DNA from: an uncultured Bacteroides sp.
GTDB taxonomy: Bacteria > Bacteroidota > Bacteroidia > Bacteroidales > Bacteroidaceae
NCBI RefSeq assembly: GCF_963678425.1
Contig: NZ_OY782855.1
Span: 1,612,001-1,676,000 of the forward strand
Direction: 5' to 3'
Length of the DNA stretch: 64,000 nucleotides
Positions 8,423-18,700 of the stretch are shown here, one piece after another. The position numbers and the translations under genes are program-made. The notes beneath the pieces were generated by a model. The model worked only from the letters and a program-made list of their open reading frames with translations. It had not been told where the DNA came from and searched no databases. How positions within the stretch are numbered: the stretch's first letter is position 1; each line of letters starts with the position of its first letter.

Positions 8423-10918
8423 TTACTTACTTTCCAAAATGATCTTTCCACCCTCCACTCCTTTTGCTGAAGCTTCAAGAGTTATATTCCCAGCATTATC
8501 CGTTGTCTGAACAATGGCAGTAAGCATTCCGTTAAACAAAGTCATCTGGGGTAAATGGAATAAGTCCAAAGAGGTAGGATCTCCATTTGCACCCGCGCGA
8601 TATGTTCCGGCACCTTTTACTTTAAACTTGACCAATTGGTTTGCATCCGGACAAAGATTGCCATCCTTATCCACCACCTTTACAGTAATGTAAGAAAGGT
8701 CTTTCCCATTGGCTGTCAAAGAAGTTCTGTCGGCTGTCAGTTCAATGTGATGTGGTGCCCCAGCTGTATGAATTTCCTTTTCAGCCACTGCTTTACCATC
8801 CTTGTCATAAGCAACAACTTTTACCGTTCCCGGTTCGTATTTAGTGTCCATCCACATCAGGCGATAGCGTTTCTGTCGTTTAAGTTCCTTCATAGAAGTA
8901 TCGTCTTTGCTATTGTCTATCGTAACTGACATATCTTTTGTGCGCTTACCCTGACTTTTGCCATTGATAAAGAGTTCGGCAGAAGGATAATTAGTATACA
9001 CAAACACGGGAGTAACTTCCCCTTCGCGACCTTTCCAGTTCCAGTGAGGAAGAATGTGCAAAGTCTCCTTTGTTGGATTCCAGTGACTGCGATACAGATA
9101 ATAACGATCTTTAGGAAGACTGGCAAGATCTACAATACCAAACAAAGAACTATGATTTGGCCAATCCTCATAATACGGAGTCGGCTCACCCAGATAATCG
9201 AAACCGGTCCACACAAACTCACCAATACAATAAGGCAGGTCATCATGTTGAATATAATCATCTTCCGGCAGGTTAGACCAATCACAATACTCTACATCGT
9301 ATGAAGATGATTGATGATCGCTATACTTTTGCATATTTTTAGGTTCCACCGGAAATTTATAAATTCCTCGCGAACTGACTGTAGAAGCAGTTTCACATCC
9401 AAGGATTAATTGCTGAGGAAGTTTTTCGTAAGCTTCAGGATATATGCTTGTATGATAATTAATTCCGGCAATATCCATTATTGCAGCAAAGTTATTCCCT
9501 ATATCTGCTTTAGGGCTATTCATACCTTGAGTTACAGGACGGGTAGGATCTTCACGATGACAGATGTCTTGTAAGAAACGTGCCATCCTGGCTCCGCCTT
9601 TGACTCCTTGCTGCGGCACTTCATTACCTATACTCCACATTACCACACTCGGATTATTGCGATAATGTTGTACCAGATTTACTAAATCTTTCTCTACCCA
9701 TTCATCAAACAAAAGGTTATATCCATTCTTACATTTGGGAGCTTTCCACTCATCAAACGATTCAGCCATCACCATCATACCCATTTCATCACAGACTTTT
9801 ATCAATTCGGGAGAAGGCATGTTATGAGAGGTACGAATTGCATTGCTGCCCATATCCTTTAACATACTAACCTGATGACGTAAAGCTGCTTCATTGGTTG
9901 CTGCACCAAGAGGTCCCAGATCATGATGCATACAAACACCTCTGAATTTGATCTTCTTTCCGTTCAGGAAGAATCCCTTATCAGGGATTATCTCAATGGA
10001 GCGAATTCCAAATGTTGTTGTATATTCATCTTTCAAAGTACTACCTTCGTATAGCTTAGATACAGCCTTGTACAAATATGGAGTTTCAATATCCCATAAT
10101 TTAGGCTGAGGTACAATTATGTTCTGTTCAAAGAGATCACCATCGTATTTGCTCAGGTTTGTTTCGTTTGTTGCAACAATTCTATTATCAGCATCCTTTA
10201 TATCCGTAACCAACCGGAAGTTTTCAACTTTGGTATCTGCCGGACGAACAACCTTTGTCTTCAGATTTATTTTCGCAAAATCTGAAGTTATTTTAGGAGT
10301 TGTCAGCTGTGTTCCCCAAACAGGGATATGCGTATCGTCTGTTATAATCACGTGAACATTACGATATAATCCTGCTCCGGGATACCATCGTGATGATTCT
10401 TCCTTATTTTCTAAACGAACAGCCAGTAAATTATTCTCTCCTTCATTCAGATAAGAAGTAATATCCAGATAAAAAGAGTTGTATCCGTAAGCCCAATGAC
10501 CTACCTTCTTTCCATTTAGAAAAACTTCGGGATTACTCATAGCTCCGTCAAAAAGTATAGCCGCTTTCTTCCCTTTTGTAAATTCAGGAACTTTAAAATT
10601 GATTCTGTACCACCCTACTCCAACAAAAGGCAATCCGCCGGTTCTTCCGGCATGTTCCATTGCTTCTTTTTGTCCATCCTGAGTAATAGCAACCTTTTGC
10701 ATATCATTCTTTGAACTGAATGGCCCATAAATAGCCCAGTCATGCGGAACAACTACCGATTGCCATTTAGTGTCATTAAAACGAGGAGAATAAGATTGAG
10801 GATTGTCTATTCTGGTAAACTTCCATCCTTTTTCTAATAAAAACTCTGTACGGACTTGTGCTGAAAGTATACATAAAGAACAACACCATCCTAAAACAAG
10901 AAATAATAATTTTCTCAT
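8423..10918 (-). CDS. GH2 beta-galactosidase-like enzyme, secreted
   Basis: 831 aa counted from the ATG at 10918 (MRKLLFLVLGWCCSLCILSAQ), which gives a clean signal peptide; the frame extends 20 codons further upstream but those lack coding character and include the promoter. Order: GH2 sugar-binding domain (~30-190), Ig-like domain, TIM barrel, then DUF4982-type and Ig-like C-terminal domains. Catalytic residues: acid/base Glu433 in WSIGNEV and nucleophile Glu509 in ILGCETAS. The motif NAIRTSHNMPSPE is typical of retaining beta-galactosidases of GH2, though other exo-beta-glycosidase activities occur in this family. It is the last enzyme of the utilisation locus and has its own promoter. Confidence 0.9.
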   Translation of the reverse strand: MRKLLFLVLGWCCSLCILSAQVRTEFLLEKGWKFTRIDNPQSYSPRFNDTKWQSVVVPHDWAIYGPFSSKNDMQKVAITQDGQKEAMEHAGRTGGLPFVGVGWYRINFKVPEFTKGKKAAILFDGAMSNPEVFLNGKKVGHWAYGYNSFYLDITSYLNEGENNLLAVRLENKEESSRWYPGAGLYRNVHVIITDDTHIPVWGTQLTTPKITSDFAKINLKTKVVRPADTKVENFRLVTDIKDADNRIVATNETNLSKYDGDLFEQNIIVPQPKLWDIETPYLYKAVSKLYEGSTLKDEYTTTFGIRSIEIIPDKGFFLNGKKIKFRGVCMHHDLGPLGAATNEAALRHQVSMLKDMGSNAIRTSHNMPSPELIKVCDEMGMMVMAESFDEWKAPKCKNGYNLLFDEWVEKDLVNLVQHYRNNPSVVMWSIGNEVPQQGVKGGARMARFLQDICHREDPTRPVTQGMNSPKADIGNNFAAIMDIAGINYHTSIYPEAYEKLPQQLILGCETASTVSSRGIYKFPVEPKNMQKYSDHQSSSYDVEYCDWSNLPEDDYIQHDDLPYCIGEFVWTGFDYLGEPTPYYEDWPNHSSLFGIVDLASLPKDRYYLYRSHWNPTKETLHILPHWNWKGREGEVTPVFVYTNYPSAELFINGKSQGKRTKDMSVTIDNSKDDTSMKELKRQKRYRLMWMDTKYEPGTVKVVAYDKDGKAVAEKEIHTAGAPHHIELTADRTSLTANGKDLSYITVKVVDKDGNLCPDANQLVKFKVKGAGTYRAGANGDPTSLDLFHLPQMTLFNGMLTAIVQTTDNAGNITLEASAKGVEGGKIILESK

Positions 10919-10947
10919 AAATGTTAGATTACTTTGTATTTTTGAAG

Positions 10948-10979
10948 CAAAAATAAGAAAATAAAAGTAATGCAGCAAT
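10948..10979 (-). promoter_or_regulatory. Promoter of the GH2 gene
   Basis: Read leftward: ATTG at 10979-10976 (three of four matches to TTTG), a 20-base spacer, then TATTTTTG at 10955-10948. It would start RNA about 20 bases before the ATG at 10918, which supports that start. Confidence 0.6.
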
Positions 10980-11124
10980 TAAAAAATAAGAGGAGCTATA
11001 GTACATATAGCTAATATATACACCTTTCAGAGAATAACTCGTTGTCCGGCGTAACTTTGGAAGCCTATAATTTAATAAGTTTCTTTGAAAATAAAATCAA
11101 AGAGCCCTTGATAGCTTCACTAAA

Positions 11125-11170
11125 CCTATTAGAGAAACTAATTTAATACTAAACTAATTTCTCCAACAGG
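11125..11170 (-). terminator. Terminator after the GH123-like gene
   Basis: Arms 11125-11143 and 11152-11170 form a 19-bp stem. The four DNA mismatches all become G-U pairs if the leftward strand is transcribed, so the RNA made from the GH123 gene pairs along the whole stem. It lies 11 bases after the stop codon. Confidence 0.65.
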
Positions 11171-11181
11171 TTCATATTTCA

Positions 11182-12918
11182 TTAATTTTGAGACAATCGT
11201 TCCAGAATTTGCTTTCGCATATTTCTGAAATAGACGATATCTTCATCATATCGATCAAAGTCAGGAACTATCTCGTTGGCAAATGTCTTCGCCTTTTCAG
11301 GATCTATTTTCTCTAACATCCGGAGTAATTCATGATCGAAGATACCATCGCGCATGGCTTCGAAACGGATTGAACTATATAGTTTGTGATAACCTGGATA
11401 TACGATAAAGGCATCTCCTCCAGGTATTTCTCCCCTATGACGTGCTGTTTCTACAATCGGCATTTGATATTCCGACCAGAAATTTAGCCCCCAATGAAGA
11501 TAGCCTGTTGCATTATACTTATAATTCACCCAATGCATATATCGGGTAAGAATTAAAGGTAACTCAACATACCTGTTTGCATAATTGCCCCGAAGCGGAG
11601 CACAGGTATACATCCAGACTTCTTTGCCTTGCTTCTGCAAATCCATAAAGAAGTCATAGTCTTTTTGGAATATATCCAGCAGGGGAACCCATATATCAAC
11701 ACTTCCTGTTAGTTTTTTAGAAGCCATCAAGGCATCTATTGTTTTAACTTCGGGCATGTACTGCTTTATGTATTTACTGATAGCTATATAAGAATCGGCA
11801 TTAGCATCAATAGGTTCGTCACCAATATGTTGCACGTATTTATCGTACCATCCATTTTCTTGCAGATGCTTTTTCAAAGCTGGCAGATATTGGTTGTAGA
11901 AATTCTTACTGCGTTTATCATCTAGAGGTAACAACACTAAATCAAGGCCATTATTATAATCCAATCCCTTCAGGTAATTGCTACCGGCCGAACGCTGTTC
12001 CAATTTCTGAGGATCAGAAATGGGAACTTCAACGGAATAAGGCTCATCCCATTTACCTGCTCGCCATCCGAAAGCGCCGCCCTCAATTCTATCCAAAGCA
12101 CCAACCTTTTCGAAAATTCTCACTTCTCTGTCAAAATTGCTAAAATCAAAGGTATATTGTCCCTTTTCATCCAACTTATATTTAGTCAGCCAAAGAGGGA
12201 ATATACGATGCATATTTTGTCCATATTTAGAAACCATGACAGCAAATTGCTGTACAAAATTCCAATATAGGTCACTAAAAGTTTCCACATTCTTTCCATT
12301 ATTCATGTAAGCCAATGCGATTGGGCTGAAATTCATCCAGTTAGTAATCCATAATGAAGGTTTCTTCACTGTAACTGGATACACTTTGATTGTAAATGGT
12401 TTATCATACAAAACCTTTTTGCCATCTACCATACCGGAAACCAATACTTTTCCTGTATATATCCCTGATTCACAATCTGCAGGAATTGGAATGGTAACCC
12501 ATACCGGCTGTAGCTCTCCGGGAAGAAGGTTTGCAATTGTATCAGTGTATATGGGATCTGGGTAATAGTTAGACGGAGAATGAATCATGTATACGGATGG
12601 TGGGCTGTATCGATGTGATGATTTCACATACCCTACCAATCCCACTTGTTGGGGCTTTAAAGTTACTTTACCATTTAAAATTTTGCTTACGTCGGCTTTC
12701 AGTTGTTCCACCCCCTTAATGGCTTTCACAACAACCTGTACAGAAGCATACTCTCCACGTGCTACACGTATTGTATCCGCATCATCTTTTAAAACTCCCC
12801 TTTCTTTTAAGACCTTATCCATACTATCAACGTTATAAAGATAGAAAGCGGATTCCTTTTTTTGAGTGAATCCAAACAAAAAAGGAGTGATTAACAGGCA
12901 ATAAATTAGTTTTTTCAT
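11182..12918 (-). CDS. GH123-like glycoside hydrolase (DUF4091), secreted
   Basis: 578 aa with a signal peptide (MKKLIYCLLITPFLFGF). An N-terminal beta-sandwich (to ~185) is followed by a TIM barrel with HIGDEP; Asp367-Glu368 match the Asp-Glu pair that GH123 enzymes use for substrate-assisted cleavage. The closing MRDGIFDHELLRMLEK is the DUF4091 signature. Characterised GH123 members release beta-linked GalNAc from glycosphingolipid or other host-type glycans, but many DUF4091 relatives are uncharacterised, so the sugar is inferred. It lies 53 bases after the EEP gene in the susCD direction, and is probably co-transcribed. Confidence 0.8.
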   Translation of the reverse strand: MKKLIYCLLITPFLFGFTQKKESAFYLYNVDSMDKVLKERGVLKDDADTIRVARGEYASVQVVVKAIKGVEQLKADVSKILNGKVTLKPQQVGLVGYVKSSHRYSPPSVYMIHSPSNYYPDPIYTDTIANLLPGELQPVWVTIPIPADCESGIYTGKVLVSGMVDGKKVLYDKPFTIKVYPVTVKKPSLWITNWMNFSPIALAYMNNGKNVETFSDLYWNFVQQFAVMVSKYGQNMHRIFPLWLTKYKLDEKGQYTFDFSNFDREVRIFEKVGALDRIEGGAFGWRAGKWDEPYSVEVPISDPQKLEQRSAGSNYLKGLDYNNGLDLVLLPLDDKRSKNFYNQYLPALKKHLQENGWYDKYVQHIGDEPIDANADSYIAISKYIKQYMPEVKTIDALMASKKLTGSVDIWVPLLDIFQKDYDFFMDLQKQGKEVWMYTCAPLRGNYANRYVELPLILTRYMHWVNYKYNATGYLHWGLNFWSEYQMPIVETARHRGEIPGGDAFIVYPGYHKLYSSIRFEAMRDGIFDHELLRMLEKIDPEKAKTFANEIVPDFDRYDEDIVYFRNMRKQILERLSQN

Positions 12919-12971
12919 TATTATAAATTTATGGTTTAAAATAAGTATTTCAATTATTTTATGACATTTGC

Positions 12972-14015
12972 TTACTTTACTAATTGAAAAATTCCAAGTA
13001 AAGCCTTGTGATCAGTAGGCCATCCTCGTTTGGGTAAAATAAACTTGTCTTTACTATCATTCTCCACACTCTTTCCATATAGTATTGATTGTGAAGGGCC
13101 AACGATTTGTATATCTTTGAGTACTAATCCAAGATTGGGATAATAATAGATAAAATCTATTCTATCTCTTTCGTCTGAAGTAGGAGCCCACGATATTTTT
13201 TTTGTACTTACCAACGGATTATAGGAAGGGAAGGTAAAGCCCGGATTGACTATTGGATCTGGATACAATTCACGATAGCAATCTTTATAGCCTGCTTTTT
13301 CAAGTAGAATGGAGCAATCCCAGTTTAAAATAACACCATTATGATCGCGGATGTCTTTTGTGTTTTTCTGCCAATCTAAATGAGAGGGTTCATTAAAATC
13401 TCCGCCTATAATAATAATATTACCCTTTTCTTTTTCTTTGGAAGCATCAGCTATAAATTTCCGGATTTGTTCATCTCTGTATGAGTCTCTGTTGTTTGCC
13501 GAAATTAAAGTGCTGTCTACAACCGGTGCATCAAGTTTTTTCCAGGTAGTTCCATCATATCCTCGGGGAAGATAACAGGCATAGTTTAACCAGTCTAAAT
13601 GAGCAGAGTAAAGGACTATTTGTTTTTTTCCAACTTGGATATGAACCTTAAGAACAGACCCCCGATCGTTCACAAGAGGAAAAACTATCTCCTGGGCGCT
13701 TATCTTATATTTAGAAATTATACCTGTGCTCAGGCTGTGCTGTCCGTAGTACGTTTTCCCTTTTTGTTTAAGTGCAGCTGTTAAATGGGTTATAAAGTCT
13801 TGCCCGTTATAGTTTCGAACTTCACTAAGTGTGACTAAATCCGGATCTAAATCAACTATCTGATTAACAAGAATATTAAACCCATCGTTAACCATGGTTC
13901 CTTCCTGCCAGATATTTATCTGTAGGACTTTTAAATTTTTTGCTTGCAGATTCTTTTCTCCACCTAGAAAAAAGAGAATCAGGAAAGGAAGATATAAATA
14001 AAAAAATTTATTCAT
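12972..14015 (-). CDS. Secreted endonuclease/exonuclease/phosphatase (EEP) family protein
   Basis: 347 aa, signal peptide cut near residue 25 (LQAKN). EEP fold: LKVLQINIW (strand 1, metal Asn), LVTLSEVRN (Glu65), IIIGGDFNEP (Asp/Asn pair), RDRIDFIYY and the terminal WPTDHKALLG His. The family includes nucleases, sphingomyelinases and phosphodiesterases. Inside a carbohydrate locus between susD and a GH123-like enzyme it more likely acts on a phospho-linked glycan or glycolipid than on DNA; this is inference. A hairpin separates it from susD. Confidence 0.8.
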   Translation of the reverse strand: MNKFFYLYLPFLILFFLGGEKNLQAKNLKVLQINIWQEGTMVNDGFNILVNQIVDLDPDLVTLSEVRNYNGQDFITHLTAALKQKGKTYYGQHSLSTGIISKYKISAQEIVFPLVNDRGSVLKVHIQVGKKQIVLYSAHLDWLNYACYLPRGYDGTTWKKLDAPVVDSTLISANNRDSYRDEQIRKFIADASKEKEKGNIIIIGGDFNEPSHLDWQKNTKDIRDHNGVILNWDCSILLEKAGYKDCYRELYPDPIVNPGFTFPSYNPLVSTKKISWAPTSDERDRIDFIYYYPNLGLVLKDIQIVGPSQSILYGKSVENDSKDKFILPKRGWPTDHKALLGIFQLVK

Positions 14016-14058
14016 AGGATTACTTTATTGGATTTGTAGTTGATAATAAGATGTAAAA

Positions 14059-14097
14059 AAGTCTGTCCTAAAAGCTTTTAAGACCCCGGACAGACTT
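14059..14097 (-). terminator. Hairpin between susD and the EEP gene
   Basis: Perfect 10-bp stem: AAGTCTGTCC (14059-14068) with GGACAGACTT (14088-14097), 90 bases after the SusD stop. Read leftward it is followed by TTTTACATC. It may end most susCD transcripts and let a fraction continue into the enzymes, or simply protect the susCD 3' end. Confidence 0.65.
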
Positions 14098-14186
14098 CTT
14101 GATAACTGTTTGCTTGGATTATATCCTTTAGATATAAGCCCAAACCAGGAGTATACTATTCTTACATCTTTTTTGTTATGGAAAAA

Positions 14187-15707
14187 TTATTTAAGCAACC
14201 ACATTACATCATTTGGAGTATCACTTCCATTATACTGTCTTTTTATTGCCTCTTCAATATTTGTGCGGTTAACCGAATATTCGGATTCTGGATACATCCA
14301 GCGCACAGGCATTTTGGTTTTCACTTCGTTCATATTTGTTTCCGGATTGATTGGAATTTTCGGGAAACCGGTACGACGATAGTCAAAATAAGAATTCCAG
14401 GCCAGCTGTAAGAATGAGGCAATATATTTCTGATTAAAGATTTTTTCCATCAACACCTCTTTTGATTCATTTGCGTTAAATGCAGCTTTTCCTTTCAGAT
14501 AAGCATCAATATATGCATCATCAATTGCAACGCCATGAGTATAAGCCTGTGGTGTATATTTTGCTGTAAATGTCATAGCAGCCTTTACTCCCTTTTCGTA
14601 ATGTTCTTTGGCTGTCAACGGAGTTTTCCATCCATTTAATGCAGCCTCAGCTAAAACAAACTGCATTTCTGAATAAGCAATCTCTTTAATCGGTTCGCAG
14701 GATGCAACTCTGTGATATCTGCGATTGATAAGGGAATGTTTACCTTCCGAACATTCAACCTGAGCTCTTCCATTTTCCATTACAGGGTCCACTCCACTAT
14801 ACGCATCAAACGAACTTTCTCCATTTGAAGCTAATACTACCGCTGGTTCTGCATAGTAGAACAATCTGTAATCGTTCAGGTCTTTCATCATATTAACAAG
14901 AAAAGAGGACATCACCGGGTAAACCCAGAACATATTCTGTTCATAATAAAAAGGATACCGTTGACTACTTTTATCTGAATAAGTACGCTGCAAACTGGTA
15001 CCTTCATTCTCAATAAGAGGTTGTTGCGCTACTGTCTCAAACATATTTTTTACTACAATATCTTTTACCTTATCCTTTTTGCTTAGCATACTCAGTACAC
15101 GTAAGGTAAAACTGTTAACAGTCCGCATCCATTTATTAGGATCGCCATTATATACAAAATCGCCCTTAAAAGTAGTCGCCTTGTTAAAATAGTCTGCTGA
15201 TTGTTCCAAATCTTTTAATATGGTATAAAACACATCTTCTTGTGTATCATATTTGGGCATAAACAGACCTTCTGATTCTCCTTTTAAGGATTCAGAGCAA
15301 GGTACATCTCCCAATGCCATCGTTTCATTGTAAAATGTTAATGCCTGAACAAAAAGATTAAAACCACGGAATGCATTTGCTTCACCTTCAGTTCGTGTTT
15401 TATCTTCTTCTACGAGTTTCAGCATTTTATCGGCACTAATCAACTGGCTATAACTCCCAAAGTCAGCACGATCAAACTTATTATACACATAATTTTCCAT
15501 AAGTTCTGTATAACCAGTGCTTTTCATAAGCCATGAATCATGAAGAAATGCTTTATTACTAGACGACGCGGTTATATTAAGAATCAAATTTGTAGCAAGG
15601 AATTCCGGAGTAACAGAAGTTGTTGAGTCTGGATTAGTGTTTATCTCATCGAAGTCTCCGCACGCTACCAGAAGCAGAGACATTAGTATGAATGCTATTT
15701 TTTTCAT
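14187..15707 (-). CDS. SusD/RagB-like glycan-binding lipoprotein
   Basis: 506 aa outer-membrane lipoprotein; lipobox LLLVACG with Cys at ~16. The sequence after it (FDEINTNPDSTTSVTPEFLATNLI) is typical of the SusD-like 2 family (PF12771-type), a helical TPR-based lid that sits on the SusC barrel and captures glycan. Late motifs MQFVLAEAALNG and QKYIASFLQLAWNSYFDYRRTGFP are the family's conserved C-terminal helices. It begins 12 bases after the SusC stop, the usual tight pairing. Confidence 0.92.
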   Translation of the reverse strand: MKKIAFILMSLLLVACGDFDEINTNPDSTTSVTPEFLATNLILNITASSSNKAFLHDSWLMKSTGYTELMENYVYNKFDRADFGSYSQLISADKMLKLVEEDKTRTEGEANAFRGFNLFVQALTFYNETMALGDVPCSESLKGESEGLFMPKYDTQEDVFYTILKDLEQSADYFNKATTFKGDFVYNGDPNKWMRTVNSFTLRVLSMLSKKDKVKDIVVKNMFETVAQQPLIENEGTSLQRTYSDKSSQRYPFYYEQNMFWVYPVMSSFLVNMMKDLNDYRLFYYAEPAVVLASNGESSFDAYSGVDPVMENGRAQVECSEGKHSLINRRYHRVASCEPIKEIAYSEMQFVLAEAALNGWKTPLTAKEHYEKGVKAAMTFTAKYTPQAYTHGVAIDDAYIDAYLKGKAAFNANESKEVLMEKIFNQKYIASFLQLAWNSYFDYRRTGFPKIPINPETNMNEVKTKMPVRWMYPESEYSVNRTNIEEAIKRQYNGSDTPNDVMWLLK

Positions 15708-15719
15708 AAGTCTGAGTAA

Positions 15720-18700
15720 TTATAACGTAACATTAATATTGAACCCTATATATCTCTGAGTAGGAGAGTTTAAGTTTTCGAGTCCACGATCAGGATCAGA
15801 GAACTTAAATTCTTTAGTCCACAACAAAAGGTTTTGCCCAATAATACCGAAGCTTAACTTCTTCATGGATAATTTGCTTACAATTGAAGTTGGCATAGAA
15901 TAATTCAAGGCGACTTCTCTTAACTTGATAAAAGTTGCATCCTTAATATTATGTAGTGCTTGATGATCCCATGGATTGGCGTTGTAGTTCTGTATATAAT
16001 TCTGATAGGATACCTGAACATCGTTGGGAGCAAAGACACGGGTGTCTTCCAATACTTTACCATAAGGATCGTATTTTGCTGAACCACTTACTACTTTTAC
16101 TCCATTTCCTATATAGTTCTGCTTTCCATTAACCACTTCATCATATCGCCACTTATTATCACTGTCGGGATGTGCGCCTGAGTTCCACAAGGCTTGTTCG
16201 GTCCATGAATACATTAATCCCCCAAATCTTCCGTCTAACGAAATATTCAGATCGAAGTTCTTATACTGGAAATGATTTGAAAATCCAAGAATAAATTTAG
16301 GATCATAGTTCCCGATCACAGTTGTGTATTTATTTTTAACAGGAATACCAGCCTGATGAACAATGTTCCCTTCATGATCGCGTTCCCAATCTATAGCAAA
16401 GAATTTATCACATCGGTCTCCTTTTTGCAAACGTGGATCCTGAGAACTGTAATTAGGATCTAGCTGATCATAATACCAATGCCAGAATGAATAGTTAAAG
16501 GTTGCTTCCCATGTGAAGTCTTTTGTGACAATAGGTTTACCGTGAAGAGTAAGTTCCATACCCCGTTGGTCTAATTGTTCTTGCGAATTAGTAACCATGG
16601 AAGAAAATCCAGATGATTGCGAAACCTGAGCATATACTGTACGATTGTAACGCAATTTATTAAAATATGTATAATCAAGACCCAACCGGTTATTGAAGAA
16701 TCTGAAATCAGTTCCGAATTCATAAGAACTTTCTGTTTCCGGTTTGATCTTAGGGTTACGAAGTGCGTTAGGATAAGCAGAAGTTGACAAACCGTCCCAC
16801 TGATCTACCGAAACACCGTAAGTCATATTACTTTCGTATACACCTAAATCTTTTTTAGCCATAGTCCAGGATCCTCTGATTTTCCAGAAGTCAAGAACTC
16901 CCTTAAACGGATTATAAAATTGAGTGGGAAGGAAACTGGTAGCTACAGACGGATAGAAATAAGAACGTGAATTTGATGGCAACGTAGACGACCAATCGTT
17001 ACGTCCTGTTACATCAACAAACAGACTATTCTTCCAAGACATTTCTGCCTTTCCATAAACACTATACTGTGCCTTTTGCGTAAGAGATTTCCAAACACCC
17101 GGACGATCAATAGATGAATTCAAAGAATAAAATCCTGGAATAGATAAACCTCCTCTTACATATCCACCATTGGAACTATTCTTATAATAAAAAGTAGAAG
17201 CACCTGCTACAGCTTTTAGTGTAAACTCTTTCCATTTAAAGTCTCCATTAACCATAAAGTCATTATTGAAACTATAACCAGAATAGCTGGAAAAATCGTA
17301 GTAACCTTTTTTTGAAGAACTATCTCCCATAGGGGTACGACTCTCGTTCTCATTATTATAATTGTCAAATCCAGAACGGAATGTTGCATTAATTTTATCT
17401 GTGATCTTATAATTTAACGTAAGATTCGCATTAAACAGATTATAATCCTGTGTCTTCAATCGTTCGTTTACAAGATAATAAGGATTATCATACCAATCCG
17501 AGAAGCCCCAGTTTTCTTGCTGATCTTTTACTTTCCAGTAATTTTTAAAATCACGTATGTCATATTCGGTTCCACCCCAAATCAACATGTTATATAAGAT
17601 ATTACCATTGCCATAATTGGTTATAGGCATATTAGGTGATTTCTCCTTCTTATACCCAAAGCTGGCATCAATTTTAAGGTTCTTATAATCAATATTTCCA
17701 CCACCGTTCACCAGATATTTGTCTAAATCTGTATTAGGGTATTGATCTTGGTCATGAATCTGGGTAGCAGATACTCTGAACCCTCCCATTTTGCTTTTCT
17801 GGGAAATGTTTACATTTGTATTGGTAACCATACTGTTCCGAAAGAAATTTGACAGATTATTTTTTCCTTTAGAAACAAGAGGCATTGACTTATAAGTCAT
17901 AGAGATCGGATCATATTGCACAACTTCGTGACCATCCATGTAATCACCCCAAACATAACCACTGCTATATTCCATAGTCCCATAATTACCGGTACTATAT
18001 GAAGATTGTACTTTGGGCAATGTGAGGTATCCGGCGCTAAACATAGTGTTATTTGAAATATTGACACTCAGTTTACCTTCTTCTCCCTTTTTTGTAGTTA
18101 CCATGATCGCACCATAACTTCCTCGTTGTCCGTATAAAGCCGAAGCAGTGGCTCCCTTTAAAACATCCATACTTTCAATATCGTCGGCACTGATATCTTC
18201 TAATGACATATTTCCGTAAGCTACCCCATCGATAACAATTAACGGAGCAGCACCTCTCAAACTGATCGTCGGTTTTTCAGATAATTCCGTACTGTTAGAT
18301 ATCAACATTCCAGCCACTTTACCGGTAAGACTGGAAGTTAAGCTAACGCCTTTTACTGTGGATATATCTTCTCCTTTTATTTTCTGCACAGAGAATCCCA
18401 GTGCTTTTTCTTCGCGTTTGATACCTAAAGCGGTCACTATCACTTCACTCAGTACTTTGTTGTCTTCTTGAAGTGCGACATCAACTTTCATTTTTTTATT
18501 TACAGCAACTACTTTAGTTATATATCCAATGTAAGATACAATTAATGTAGGATTGCTTATTTCAATGGAATAGTTCCCATCAATATCAGTTACGGTACCG
18601 TTTAAGGTTCCCTTTTCAATAATATTTGCTCCGATGATAGGTTCTCCTTTTTCATCTGTTATTTTCCCTGATATTTTATTCTTCTTCTCACCTGCTTTTT

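Noticed and set aside
9044..9304. Rightward open frame within the GH2 gene
   Set aside because: Antisense to well conserved GH2 coding sequence; no start context or protein motif.
10919..10978. Upstream extension of the GH2 frame (MLHYFYFLIF...)
   Set aside because: Overlaps the promoter boxes, and the ATG at 10918 gives a clean signal peptide.
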